From: Gibbula magus
Lineage: Eukaryota; Mollusca; Gastropoda; Trochida; Trochidae
DNA length: 64,000 nucleotides
Assembly: GCA_936450465.1 (NCBI GenBank)
Contig: OW388293.1
Span: forward strand, 49,590,040 to 49,654,039
Reading direction: 5' to 3'
Position numbers and translations under genes: made by a program. Under the pieces are notes generated by a model. That model made no database searches. It was not told the origin of the DNA and saw nothing but the letters and a program-made list of their open reading frames with translations. How positions within the stretch are numbered: position 1 is the first letter of the stretch; the number at the start of each line of letters is the position of its first letter. Shown here piece by piece: positions 34,068 to 47,012 of the stretch.

Positions 34068-37000
34068 TCCCAATTGTTTAATAAAAAAACATTTCAGACG
34101 GGAAATGTTAGCCTACTAGACTGTTTTAAGGCTTCCATGTTTTATCATGGCACAAAACAGGGTTGCATTAACCCTTAAAACACCAGTTTCTAAAAAAAAA
34201 TAGAAAAGGATCACGATATGTAATTTTTTGAAAAATGATGAAGTTATGCACAGATATGAGCAATAGAAAGATAAATAAAATTGCACTTTACGAGTGTTAA
34301 TTGAGATCTGATTTTAATGAGATTGGGTAATCGAACTAAATCTTCATTGCGTCCTATATCCCACGGCGTAGACCATGTTCCCAACATACATTTGTCAGTT
34401 AACATTCCATACCTTTAATAATTTAAATTGTGTAAATTCAACTTGAATTTAAAATGATGTAATTCAAGAGAATTGAGAAGTAAAATTAGTGTTCGATAAT
34501 CCATTTACAACACTCATAATGATAATTTAGAAAAAAGGATTTTGCATCAAAACAACGAATCGTGAAGGAACTTCGAATCTAGCTTACAGAACTGATTTAT
34601 AGTGTCGTTTTGTGCACATAAGACTAACATTTAATTAAAGAGATTTAACAAAACTACGTTGATTATAATAATGGGGTTCAGTAGGTGATATTATGTTAAT
34701 ATGTTTATAAACTAGAGTTTAATTATTAAAGAAGCGCTCTTAAAATATGTGATTAACGCCAGTCAAACTAACACATACTCCGTGGATACACGCTTATGCT
34801 TTATGGATGTTTCAATATCGACATTACGTTTCTTTATTTATAAAACTATAAATATAAATTTTATATAATATCTAAATTGTTATAAATGACCGTCTATATA
34901 AATGCTGTTACATGGACTAACGATCAGTTTGAGCATACAGCTTCGGTATTAACAACTTTTTTTAACCAGAGTACGTAAGTTCTAAGTAAAATAAACAAGG
35001 GTGTTCGCAGTATAACACAAATATAATTTTTTTTAAACAACCAGAAGTAATATGTGACACAAAGTATGCGTTTTTATAATGATATCTCACAATAAACTAA
35101 ACATTTTCAACAGCATACATTATTTTTCAGTGTCGAATGTATTCATTTTCGAGGAAATATGATTTAAAGATTACATTATTTGAAAATCTAACATTATTGA
35201 TATCCATAGTTCACACTACTATAGTCTCTAACGGCAGATTGAATGGGCACGAGGAAAAACACCACATGGTTTCAATGTTTTTATTAAATGGCATATATAT
35301 GTAAGTCAATAAATATGTACATGTTATGCAGATACAATGCTATACATATAAAAATAGGAAGTATATATGTATACTATACGAATACTAACTAAGAATTATA
35401 ACCTTAAGAATGCCTAGGTTTGATCTTGTTTAAAGGATGGATGAAATGACATATGGTCCAAATCGGATTCATTAAAATGGGATGTCAATTTGACAATTGC
35501 TCGATTTTAAATTTCTGAAATCGGTCCATAAATTACTTATATACGGCTTTTTAAAAAACCGCCTGATTTAGCCCCGGCGACCAGAATGAAAGTCTGCGGG
35601 GGTGTGACCCGTGAAGGGATGACTTCTGTGACGTATGTGGAGGAATTTGATTTTCAGCGATAGTCACAATTCAACGTAATTTCGCAAAATTTTGATTGTT
35701 AATTTCACAAAGATATCTTCAATAAACCAACTTAAATTTCCCATATATCGAATGTTTAGATATCCAACTAGGTAATTCCGCAGATGACAATTACACAATT
35801 ATTACATAAACATGTCTTTTTGGCGATGTAATACACCTCATAAATTCATTTAGCGGCAGTGATAATCATCATTAATTAATTAACGAGACATCGGCGGAGA
35901 AGCTATCTAGCCGCCCCGTCTATCGCTTATCACAGTCACGCCTCAGTGAGCATTTTCAAAAGGGTTCGCCGAACAAATTGCGATAGTGTTAAAATGGGTG
36001 AATTAAAATCGTCTTAATTATCAATTGCAAGTGTATATTGTCTCGATTTTATGCTCAATTGATTCCGATATACAATATACGTAGAGGTAATCATCTGTCA
36101 TTCTTGAGAAAAATGCATTTCATCTATCCTTTAAGAAGTTCGTGTACAACTTCCCAACGTAAAGCAGGACTCTTGTCGCTCCATCACTGGCTTATTTTAG
36201 CCTTGCAGTATTTCCCTTTTTTTTCGTGCTAAGATAGTGGATCGCTGCGCCTGAAATACATAATGGGCTCTGATTTCCTAGCACGGAAACCTTTAGGAAA
36301 TGAGGCAAGCCTTAAATCAGCCAGTTATGGAGAGTGGCAAGAGTTATGCCTTGCGCAGGGAAGTTGGTTCATATATGGTTTCCAGAATACGGGCCCAGCC
36401 ATGTTAACAAGTTGACTATCAGTCGCCATCTAGTTACAGCTTCCTTCCTCTGACTGCACTTACCACAAGGACGGTGCTTCAAATATAACCTATACCATTG
36501 GGAACTATATGAAAGAACAAGTGATTTAAACGTATTTATTTCCACTACGAAAGTGGCTTAGGAAATACTTATTGTTTCAGTCTGGGACACAAACAGCAAA
36601 AGAAAACATTGCATCGTAAGATACCGTGTGAGTTGAAAGATGTTTGATTAGACAAAAAGGTACACGATTGACAATCATTTGATGCATACGTAATAATATT
36701 ATTGTATTTTAATCTAATCAATCTGTCAAATGTATAAAGGAGTTGGTTTTATTCACAGCAGAACACTTTGGTTTTCAAATATAACTACCGGGGTAATTTC
36801 ATATAAAATGCTGTTGTTAACATATATTCATGTTTCTGGCAAAAACTTTATTTAAAACGTATCTTCCGAATGATTATACTGTAACAGATTTTTAAAAATC
36901 TCTTGCCCGGGGTGGCACTGATACTTATGATTAGACAGTTAATCAAGTTAAATCCCCCCCCCCCCCCCCTTAATTTCTTTTGTATGGGGGGAAATTATGA

Positions 37001-37194
37001 TAGTATAAGTCAATGGCGGCCTATTGTATTATTATTGTCAAGATTGTTGTGACTAACGGTTGTGACTAACCGAAAAAGAGAGAAATTATGATCTGCAATT
37101 AGTAGATATATATACGCAATATATTCTCATCTTTTAATGAAGTTAATCAAATTACACATTCACTCTCAAATAAATTGGGTTTTTTTCTGATTAA

Positions 37195-37740
37195 GGATGT
37201 TCACTCCTCAAATTTATAGAATTAACTTTTTTTCTAACTTATATTTTTTAAAAGATTAAAGTATATGATTGAAAAATCAGCATTAAAAATAGGGGGTAGT
37301 GTTTTTTTTTTCGAGATATGACGCCTGTAAGATAGTGGGGTGAAGTACAATTTTAACATGGGAGTCTATGGGAAAATGAGAAAAAAACTGCTAAAAACTT
37401 TAAAATACTACATTTCTAGTATTAAACTTTTTTTCCTTTTTTGATATGTTACAAAGTTCATGTTCCCCTACCGAAATCGATGAAAAAATATATGTGGTAG
37501 CGTGGGTTTTTTTAAGCTTTGACACAAAATGTACCTGAAAACCTCCCTTTTTAGTCAAATTTAGGCCGTTTATGCTGTTTAAGCACTTTTTAGAGGTTCT
37601 AAAGTCACATTTTCTTTATTTCATTTGCTTTTTAAAAGTATGTAGGTGATGTGGAATATCATGAAGTAAATAAAAATGACAAAAAATCTTTACTTAATCA
37701 TATTTAATTTTTGAAGTTCAACAGGAAGGAGCGGACATCC
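37195..37740. mobile_element. TTAA-flanked non-autonomous transposon (546 bp)
   Basis: Ends GGATGTTCACTCCT and AGGAGCGGACATCC are inverted repeats (12 of 14) directly flanked by TTAA (37191-37194, 37741-37744). The interior is T/A-rich with no frame. piggyBac-type mobilisation is inferred from TTAA. A different family from 1982-2806. Confidence 0.65.
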
Positions 37741-38320
37741 TTAAACTATATAATGATTTTCTTTAAAGATGAATTATTTTCACTTATGAAAGTGAGTATG
37801 CAGACGTAACCCATTATTATGAGTATATCATCAACAACAACGCAGCACTATGAAATTAAACCATTAGTATTGGATTTATTAAAATAAATTGGCCATAATT
37901 TAGATTTTAAAAATATTGAGCACATTTTGATATATTTAGAAACGATGACACATGCAATTAAAAAATAAATGATGACAACAAGGCTGTTATGAAGTGTATG
38001 TTGGTTTCTTTTTCATCAATAAGACAACGAAGATTTTCAAATGTGGTACATTTGTTATAACTTTCATACGATTATGATGAGCGTGTTTTACTATTTTCTT
38101 GAATCGATGAAACAGACAAGCTGCTTCTGACATGAATGTATCTGGGCCTATCAGATATTCCATTGCTCTAATTATTGTATATATGAGTACAAATGATATA
38201 GACAGCAACGCACAAATTAGCCTTCTTATATACACGAAATAAAAAGAAGCTTTACAGCAATTTAAATATGTAAAATAAAAATATGATTACTTAATTTTCA
38301 ATCAAGAACAATGAATGCTC

Positions 38321-38495
38321 CATGATCACGTGATACGTGAAAATACGGCCCTCTTCCGCCATCTTGGGAACAAGGACAGATTACCACCCCCAATATTAAT
38401 TAGCAAGGTGTTCTTAGAGCAGTGCAACTGAAAAAGGGTCAAGTATCTGGCCCAGTTGATACTTTTGGGCAGATTCAGTCTGTGCAAGTGCAACA
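38321..38495 (+). promoter_or_regulatory. PICALM/AP180 core promoter and 5' UTR
   Basis: No TATA box. ATCACGTGAT (38325-38334) is a palindromic E-box of the USF/MITF/TFEB type, and CCGCCATCTTG (38356-38366) matches the YY1 element common at transcription starts of TATA-less genes. A start near 38360 would give a ~135-nt 5' UTR up to ATG 38496. The UTR contains one earlier ATG (38422) opening a frame that overlaps the main one. Confidence 0.55.
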
Positions 38496-38625
38496 ATGTC
38501 GGGCCAGAGTATTATGGACCGTGTTCAGGCGGCAAGGCACAGCATCGCCGGTCAAGGGCTGGCGAAATCCGTCTGCAAAGCCACGACAGAGCAAATCATC
38601 GGACCAAAGAAAAAGCATCTTGATT
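38496..38625 (+). CDS. PICALM: PICALM/AP180 clathrin-assembly protein, first coding exon (partial)
   Basis: Encodes 43 residues beginning [20 protein letters not shown] and ending GPKKKHLD, plus T of a split codon, with donor T|GTAAGT. This closely matches the start of the ANTH domain of PICALM/SNAP91-type adaptors, including the VCKATT and GPKKKHLD segments. In that domain the lysines of this helix-loop bind PtdIns(4,5)P2. The protein brings clathrin to the plasma membrane during endocytosis and sorts VAMP-type SNAREs. A following codon TAC (Tyr) would continue the family sequence. No further exon is in the window, so intron 1 exceeds 25 kb. Invertebrates usually have a single gene of this family, so PICALM versus SNAP91 cannot be separated. 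Confidence 0.92.
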
Positions 38626-39645
38626 GTAAGTACAGACATAACGTTACTTGTCAGTGTCATATACATTTTTATCGAGAAGTAGGTTGTGTGTTATTGCGCA
38701 ATGCCATGTATATGCAAAAACAGGTGCGTGATGTGTCGGCAAGCAGAGTCGATTTAGGGGGAGGCGCCCGTTCGGTGCCATCACCAAGTGCGTGAAGCAG
38801 TCAAACGTGACTGTTGTTTATTTGGACCGATGTGATTTCGAATAACAAATGCATTTAATCAGTATTCATACAGCTTTAATATATCATGATGATGTCACAT
38901 TTCTGTAATGTCGAATATCTGTCAAACTCAAGAAAAGGTCTAGCTGTCAGTGAAAATTAACATTTTCAATTTTCTTTTTAAAAAAAGAATTATGTTTGTG
39001 ATAATTTTATCTGTCAAGATAATGAGTTGATGTTGAATTATCGCATTATTCTTATCACCTGACACGTTTTAAAATAATTATGACTGTCAAGGGGGTGTGG
39101 CCCAATTACTTACTCTAGTAGATAAGCTAATAGATCCTTCTTCATATCCAGCTTTGACTAATATGTGTTGTTTGATTATTGCATAAGTGATTATTTGTAA
39201 CATACCTCTTGCAAATTTTCTTACTTTGTGGTCGGAATACCTAGATAAACATAACAAAATTTTAACACTCAATTAATTAATCCCACCCTGTTACAAGCAA
39301 GATATATCCAGTACATTTGCTTAGTGACTAAACCAGCTATAAACTATATCAATAGTATGCATAGTATTTAAACAATTTTGTATTTTAGGTTGGATTCTGG
39401 TTGTACAGTCATAGTTGTTGCCCCATCATAACATCTGTGAGTGTCAGATACAGTCACATCATCTGACAGTTGATTTGACAACACACAACGTTTTCATATG
39501 GCTTATTTTGCATTGATCTTTCACAATAATCCTAAATGTGCAGTTATGTACAATATCATACACTTATCGGCCTCATTTATGATAATACACATATATTTGA
39601 TGAACAGGGCAATTCTAGGGCTGAGTAAAATGCAGCTATACGTTG

Positions 39646-40092
39646 CAGTCTGATTAAAATCGACGGTTTTCCGTGGAATAAAAATTGCCAAATAGTGCAT
39701 CTACCGGGGTACGAGCTCATATCAGTCGTAGGTTCCACGCCAAACCGTCTGATAACAGCCCGTAGACTCGCGTGTTCGAGCGCAATTCAGGTAGTCAATC
39801 AAAAGACGCCCAACAAATGCTTTCGGTGCGAGAAGCTAGGGGCAGATAACTCCAAACAGCTCTCCTTTGGTCTGTTCCGAATGCTTTCAAAACAGTGACC
39901 GTTTAAAAACTACGTTGTGATTGGTCAGCTATTTGACTGGGCTTTGGCTGTGCTAAACTGGTTCGGAACATTCACCTATACAGGGTGTTCTCAGACCTTG
40001 TGGAGAGGAATCTACAGAACCTGTTCGTATCCAGTAGATGCATAATTTTGCAAATTTTATACCTCGGAACAAGGTCAATTTTAATCAGACTG
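39646..40092. mobile_element. Mutator-like non-autonomous element, 10-bp target duplication
   Basis: 447 bp between CAGTCTGATTAAAAT and its exact inverse ATTTTAATCAGACTG. The inverted similarity continues imperfectly for ~75 bp (GTGCATCTACCGG.. / ..CCAGTAGATGCAT). It is flanked on both sides by CTATACGTTG (39636-39645, 40093-40102). Long TIRs with a 9-11 bp duplication are the signature of MULEs. No transposase. Confidence 0.75.
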
Positions 40093-40180
40093 CTATACGT
40101 TGTGGTGTATGATGCAATTTGTACTTATACATGACAAAGAAAATTAAATAATATTGCACATAATGATTAACATATTTCCT

Positions 40181-40330
40181 CAAATACAACCCAGGTCCCG
40201 AATACCACCTGGGCCTAAAATAGAATCTGAGTGCTGGGTGCTGAGGTAAATACAACCCGACCTCCAATACAACTGGAGTGGGGGATGGAGGATAGGTGCT
40301 GAATGAAATAGAACCCCAGGGTTGTATTTG
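40181..40330. mobile_element. Small TIR element
   Basis: About 150 bp bounded by CAAATACAACCC and GGGTTGTATTTG (12 of 12). Internal AATACAACCCGACC and AATACAACTGG echo the end sequence. No clear target duplication. Confidence 0.5.
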
Positions 40331-42162
40331 AAATATAGTACTGAAAGACCTGTTGTATAAGTGAAATGTCCACTGTTCATTATAAAGCAGCTACACAAAT
40401 GTGACGATACAATACAATAATACAATACGAAGTTTATCAAATATATCGATCCCTCTCCCTTCAGTGCAAATGTTAGTTGATATTGTGTTGCTTACATCTT
40501 TTCATCGTGTAATGTTGTTTTTATTCAAGTGCTTCATTGGATCCTTGTGGTAAAATATTGTGGTAATAATCAGAATCAGAACTAGACTATTGGATCAATT
40601 ATGTTCAGAACTGCTGATTTGAAAATTCACCAACTATCCTTTATTGTAATGATTTGTAAGATGTTCTACATATTGCAATGATAGGCAGTCATGTCGGTTG
40701 TTAACCAGTAATGGTTACAAACCAAATTTGATCTGAACTAGCCAAATGCATCAAAATCAAATCATCTTTAAATTCATACATGCCATTTGAACTACAATCA
40801 AAACATTCTACTAGTAAGCCTACCAAGTTTTACACTACCGGTAGTTTGTCCTTTAGATCCAAGAGCATAGTATTCAATTGACGACCAACCCAGTCTAGAA
40901 AATTATAGCAAATCTAGATTGCTCAGCAAGGCATCTTTAGGGCTCCATTTTGTAAAAATATTTGAACGGATTGTAAAATATCATTGTTGAAATTCTTGTT
41001 TCTGAGACTTAATGCTAGTCTAGTTTTTCACTAGCAGACCAGATTTGTGCTAATTTAAACCCCTTCTAAATATTTTGGAACTCCAGGTTAAGGGTTAATG
41101 TATTGACATATTATGGTTATCTTAGATGTTCTGTATAGCTGATGTTATTTAGTGTTTAGTGTTACCAAAATTAGTAATCTTTAAAAAAATTAGATCTCAT
41201 AAAATATGCTGAGTCACATGGTCTGGCCCTAGAATAAACATTGAAAATTTTTGTGAATGTTACACTAGATTCTGAAAATGAATATACCAGGTGCTGTGAT
41301 ACAAACAATTATTATAGTAGGTTACCTTAAGAATTTTTAAATATGCCATTATTCAATTGTTATAGTGAGAAAATGAGTGTTCTATTTAGTTACTCCTGAC
41401 TTTTAGATATTCATAAAAATAGAATTTAATTTAACGTAGCATGGGTTGAAAACTTTGCCATGATTTGAAGTGTAGAATAGGTTTGTATTTATGATAATCA
41501 TGTGATGATAAATGCTTCCCATATTTTCTGGTCAAATCTTTTGCCAGGAAAATCTGAAAAAAGTGATTAATTTTATCTGGCCTTATATGGGAAGATGAAC
41601 CCTTCGCTATTGAGCTTTATTGATTATTATAGTTGACGTCAAATGCTTCTGACTCGTTTATTGCTTTCTAATATATATATGAGATATCAAGTCATTAGCC
41701 CCTTTGACATTTTATACTGTAGGATTTGTTTCTATTTCAAGAATTTTTCTTTGGAATATGCATACTTTAAGTTTATTTGAACAGGCAACATTAACATGGA
41801 TATGAGAGATGAAAATTAGTGTTTCTATTTCTGTCAATATCTTTGAATTTATTATTCATCAGTCAAACAAGAAATTATATTTAGGATTGATTTTGGTTCA
41901 AGATTCATGTGAAGCGATTTGAACATTTGTATTTTATATTGCATGACAAAGAAGAGTTTTTATCTAAGCCTTCTAAGACCTACCTACCCAAACCATTCTT
42001 AGTGGCCCTATGGCAGGAATCACAACTTGTAAGCAAAGAAAATTTGTGGGTCTTATCATGAGCTGATATATTGCACTGTACTACTGCCAGGCAAACTTAA
42101 GAAAATCTTAAAAGATAACTATCTTGATTCAGGGCCTCCTCATAAATATAGGGACCCTGTAA

Positions 42163-42276
42163 CCTGGGCCCATATTTTCGAAGCTCTCTTAGTGCTAAGA
42201 TAGTCGTAAGTCAGTGTTAATGTATGGCACTTATGACTATCTTAGCGCTAAGAGAGCTTCCAAAATATGGGTCCAT
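42163..42276. mobile_element. Foldback MITE, copy 3 (best preserved)
   Basis: Near-complete hairpin. The left arm is GGGCCCATATTTTCGAAGCT, CTCTTAGTGCTAAGATAGTC, GTAAGTC. The right arm is ACTTATGACTATCTTAGCGC, TAAGAGAGCTTCCAAAATAT, GGGTCC. Each arm itself contains a small palindrome (TTAGCGCTAA), so nested hairpins form. Loop about 20 bp. Three copies in the window show it spread by transposition. Confidence 0.75.
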
Positions 42277-43019
42277 GATAGTTATCATTTTAGATTCTCA
42301 TAACTTTGCCGGGCAGTAGTAGATTATTATTATTATCAGTGTATTACTAGGTAAAGGGTTAATAATTTAGTGTTTTTCTTAAAATATCATTTGATCATAA
42401 TTTTGTGTCCTGGATGCATGGGAAGTATGACTGTTTACTAAAAATGACTTCCTGATAATTTTACACTTCAGGAAAATAAAATTTCAATTTCTAATATTAT
42501 TTGTTTTCAGTTGAAAAAGCACAAATAAAGTGTATGCCATCATAATCTTGTATGAATGAATATGTATGCTGATTGGACCATTCTGTAATCTACCGGTAAT
42601 GCGTCCAATCAAAACATGGTTTCTCTTAATTGTCCTCTCATCTTTCTGTTTCTTCGTCTGGGGTTGTTCAGAGGTCGGCAATTTTTAATGAACATCTGAC
42701 TAATTAATGACCATCGTTTCTTATCCTAATTAAGAAAACAATCCGACCTAATTTAGTCTGTCAAATACCAACACCTTTGTGTCCATGTAAGAAAAATAAA
42801 TGCTTCATAGGCATTTAAAAGTTATCATAAGATTTAACAAGACATGAATTATCAGAATAGAACATATCTTGAGGCACGTACATGGGAAGATTATTCTTAG
42901 CAAGACTATTAATCCACAATTTTAGTGATTGTGATACTAATTAATGACTGACACTGGTAATTAGACATTGAGTCAACTGCATAGATACACAAGACTAAAA
43001 CCTACAAGATCTTCATATC

Positions 43020-43307
43020 TTTTGGACTTTCGTCCTTGGATCAAGAGGTCCTGGGTTCTAATCCAGCAAGGGACTCCGCAACTTTGTCTGCAGGAGAGAA
43101 CCTTTCTACAAGCAGTAAGCTTTGCTGCAATGCTACACTGAATTTCAGCGTAGCCCTTGGATCGGCAGTTCCAGCCGATGCTCACAGGTTTCACCACAAT
43201 ACATAGCCACAATTGTGAAGCGGGCTCTCTCCCTGCAATAATACTAGCAGCCGTGATATAAGTGTAATACTCTTGAAAGTGGCTTTAAAATCCCAACTCA
43301 CGTCATA
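43020..43307 (+). mobile_element. tRNA-derived SINE, copy 2
   Basis: B-box GGGTTCTAATCC followed by the family body (AACTTTGTCTGCAG, GCAATGCTACACTGAATTTC, AGCCGATGCTCACAGGTTTC, GATATAAGTGTAATACTCTTG) and end AACTCACG. The 5' A-box part is diverged. Confidence 0.78.
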
Positions 43308-44084
43308 TGTTGCTTGTTTTACTGATTGTTGGGGGACAAAGATCTAAAGGCAGGGGGGGATAAAAAAGAAATTATGTGTAAATGAAAAATTTCCTGAAGA
43401 TTCTAGAAATTTTGAATCATGAGGAATTCGTTTTTCTGCAAATGTCATTATGTGAGGGGATTCTGTAAAGCTTGTATAAAGTTTTTTTTGCAATTTCAGT
43501 TGAACAAAGTGTAGAGAGAATGTGAATAGGGATTTATCGAGTGGCATTTTGTCAGTGCAATATGCTTGAAGCTGTCCCTTAACAAGACAACCCACAAGCA
43601 CTTGCTTTTACATTGAGTTACTGTCTCCATGCCCTGAAGGATGCTCCTCAAATAAGATTTGACTGTGACTGACCAAGGTCATTGCAACAGTGTTCCTTGA
43701 TGAAACATTTTGGTGTCATTTTGGTACGCTTTAAACATCAAAACTTTTGTAATGAAGTGATTTTTGCAACGAAAAAATTGGAACTTCAAGGTTCATAGAG
43801 TTTGAACAAATATGATGAGATTGTTATATTTTTTGTCTGGAAATATCAGATAAATTCATATCTCAAGCTAAAGCAGTCAACAGGCAATGTATTCGACTGT
43901 TCCTGGCTAATCTAACAAGACGAAAAGTTATTGGTTCATCATCAAATAGCCTTGGATCTGCTTCTACTTGGAAATAGATGTAGTAGGACTTATTTCAAAG
44001 GAATGGACCAGGAAAATGGCGGTTAGCATGATAAGTAAGGTTCATTGTTCAGGATGTTTTGGCCTTTGGTCTAGTAATCCAATG

Positions 44085-44290
44085 GGCACGATCCGTCCAT
44101 TCATGTGTCTGTCCCGAATTTGCTTCTGAAGCAGAACTCAAAAACTAAAAAATTTATATTGAAAATTCATCATGTGTACATGTGCCTTTTGGTATGTCAA
44201 CTTCTTCACATTTGTATGTTTTCCGGTATCATTTAAAACAACTTGGACTTTCATTTCCAGAGCAGAATTAAAAAAACTAAAAACTAAGCA
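44085..44290 (+). repeat. Degenerate family-A-like fragment
   Basis: CCGTCCATTC..TGTCTGTCCC is followed by TTTGCTTCTGAAGCAGAACT and repeated ..CCAGAGCAGAATTAAAAAAC. This resembles the (GTCY)n plus GGAGCAGAACTC start of the 527-1190 element but is much decayed. Confidence 0.35.
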
Positions 44291-44773
44291 ATTAAATAAA
44301 TTTGTACATCATGATATGCTATTTGTTTATTGTTTTTTAAAATTGGTACATTTGGTAGCAATGTACAATGTAATAATTGACATAACCCTTACTTTTCTGT
44401 GTAAAGAATTTAAAAGAAACTGGTTCTTGAAGCAAACAAGTGACATTTATACAAAATTGAAATATTGTACATTTCAAATCCTGCAGTATATTTAATATTT
44501 TATTTTCATACAGTTTCCTCAGTGTTTCAGACAATTCAGTTTCTGGTCCAGTTTGGACCTCAGATGAACATTAGTGAGTTTCAAGATCATTACAAAGGCA
44601 TAAACATGGCATATCACTGACGTTATTGAAGCATGTACGTACACAGAATCACAAGGGAGGTAATCTAAAGAGAGAAAGTTGGGAATTGACCCAGCGTAAT
44701 AAAATTAGTATCTGCTCCCAGTTCATTGCCAAACAGCTTGTATTGATTTCGCCGACAGTTGGAAGAAGAGTAA

Positions 44774-45600
44774 GTCAACCTGCCCATAGAAGGTACATCT
44801 ACACTCAGCCTCTCGTGGACTGTCTACAGCAAGCTTTATCTTGGCTGTTATATCAAGATACGTAAAGTTTTGAATCGATAGAATATAAAAATATAAAAAG
44901 AAACCTTTGTGAGTCGTTGTTTCACAACTATTTGGAGGAGGAGGACGTCAACCTGCCCATAGAAGGTACATCTACACTCAGCCTCTCGTGGACTGTCTAC
45001 AGCAAGCTTTATCTTGGCTGTTATATCAAGATACGTAAAGTTTTGAATCGATAGAATATAAAAATATAAAAAGAAACCTTTGTGAGTCGTTGTTTCACAA
45101 CTATTTGGAGGAGGAGGACGTCAACCTGCCCATAGAAGGTACATCTACACTCAGCCTCTCGTGGACTGTCTACAGCAAGCTTTATCGTGGCTGTTATATC
45201 AAGATAACGTAAAGTTTAGAATCGATAGAATATAAAATATAAAAAGAAACCTTTGGGAGTCTTTGTTTCACAACTATTTGGAGGAGGAGGAAGTCAACCT
45301 GTATGTTTGTAGATCTGTCAGGTGTTCTTAGACTTAACATGGATTTACTTTTGTCTGTTGCAAAGTTTGAGATACTTACGTCTTTGGAATGGATAGAATA
45401 CAAGACAGAAACCTTTGGGAATCATCGTTTTGTCTCTTATTTGGATGAAGAGGAAGTTGACTTTTTACTTTGTGTAAATCACGAGTCAGGCTTTCTGGGA
45501 CTGTCTGCAACATGGATTTATTTTTGCTTAGTTCGAGATACTTATGTTATTGGTATGGATAGTATATAAAATATGTTTGGCTATCATTCATTTCCATTGG
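44774..45600. repeat. 173-bp tandem repeat, three near-identical copies plus decayed ones
   Basis: The motif GTCAACCTGCCCATAGAAGG starts at 44774, 44947 and 45120, exactly 173 bp apart. GTCAACCTG recurs at 45293, followed by a diverged further copy (GAAACCTTTGGGAATCATCG, TTGGATGAAGAGGAAGTTGA) to about 45600. The period near nucleosomal length is a common satellite size. No coding frame persists. Confidence 0.85.
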
Positions 45601-45684
45601 TTATTGTGGAAGAAAAAGACCTGTTGATAGATCTTTTGAATAAATCATGTTTGGAGATTACCATTTCTCCTGTAGTTGGTCGCC

Positions 45685-45741
45685 AATAATGGCTGCAATA
45701 CTGCCGAAGCTGCGTTAAACAATAACTCACTCACTCACTAC
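45685..45741 (+). mobile_element. SINE 3' tail fragment
   Basis: GGTCGCCAATAATGGCTGCA, TACTGCCGAAGCTGCGTTAA, AC.. then AACTCACTCACTCACT. The same tail occurs at 48522-48552 and at 55021-55170, where the ACTC run has expanded. Confidence 0.55.
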
Positions 45742-45992
45742 TGCAGTTGAGGAAGGAGAAATGGACTTGTGGATAGATGTTTAAATGCAGTGTCATCATC
45801 GATCTCTCTGGATGTTATTTAGCTGTTGTGTCAGTTTCCCAATTTAGAATTCCTGTGTATCACTGAGCTGTTGAGTTACTCAGCAGGCAGTTGCACCCTC
45901 TCCCGGGGAGGAGCTCTGTCGATGCGAAAAAGCAGAATTGTAGTTTACCCTGTCGCATTTATCTCCCTATTCCTGTCCAAGGTCTTCATTGC

Positions 45993-46583
45993 ATGTAACA
46001 AACTTAGCACATGTATAATAATCTTAGCACATGTATAATAAACTTAGCACATGTTTAACAAACTTAGCACATGTATATTGTATAATAATCTTAGCACATG
46101 TATAATAAACTTAGCACATGTATAATAAACTTAGCTCATGTTTAACAAACTTAGCACATGTATAACAAACTTAGCACATGTATAACAAACTTAGCATGTG
46201 TATAATAAACTTAGCACATGTATAATAATCTTAGGACATGTATAATAAACTTAGTACATGTATAATAAACTTAGCACATGTATAATAAACTTAACATATG
46301 TTTAATAAACTTAGCATATGTTAAATAAACTTAGCACAAGTATTACAAACTTAACACATGTATAACAAACTTAGGACATATAATAATCTTAGGACATGTA
46401 TAACAAACTTCATAGCACATGTATAATAAACTTAGCACATGTATAATAATCTTAGGACATGTATAATAAACTTAGCATATGTTAAATAAACTTAGCATAT
46501 GTTTAATAAACTTAGCACAAGTATTACAAACTTAGCACATGTATAATAAACGTAGCACATGTATAATAATTTAGCACATGTAT
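45993..46583. repeat. 20-bp minisatellite
   Basis: About 29 copies of AAACTTAGCACATGTATAAT with variants (AGGACATG, AGCATATG, TTAACAAA, ATAATC). It is AT-rich and non-coding. Confidence 0.92.
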
Positions 46584-47012
46584 AACAGAAGTGGCATCTT
46601 TTTACAGTGGACTAAGGCTACCTGTATTTTGTGTTGTACATAGGGACTCTGGGTAGCACTTAACCTTGGGTCTTCCTAGGCTTTACTTATTGAAGACACT
46701 TAATTATTCACCTATCTTTAGCTCTAATTATAGCACCATGCATGTAGTTAAAGTAGAATTTCCAACATCTGGAGCACATTTTGTTTGGATAGTTATCCAT
46801 AAAAAACAAACACATTGCAACATTGACAACAATCAAACCTTTACCATAATCAAAATTGTTAAAAGTTACTCAATGTTTTAATGAAAGGAATTGGAATTCA
46901 TTGTACATTTATCAACCTAATAAGGGCCTCCCTTCCTATTGACACCTAACAATTCTAACACATTGAGGGCTTCCTCTTCTCTTACCTGCGATTATAAGCC
47001 ATCTGCACTAGT

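Larger units (their letters stand above)
31496..38320. other. Intergenic region between divergent genes
   Basis: AT-rich, with no recognised coding exon. It contains foldback elements (33026-33143, 33514-33655), C-runs (34043-34067, 36954-36969) and a TTAA-flanked transposon (37195-37740). Less AT-rich islands at 32285-32440, 35560-35640 and 35880-36480 may be conserved regulatory DNA or unrecognised exons; nothing more can be said from one sequence. Confidence 0.4.

Noticed and set aside
38422..38682. 86-codon frame starting upstream of the PICALM ATG
   Set aside because: It overlaps the recognised ANTH start in another frame and has no family match.
44172..44495. 107-codon plus-strand frame
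   Set aside because: Low-complexity Phe/Lys/Leu-rich translation of AT-rich DNA, starting in a decayed repeat.
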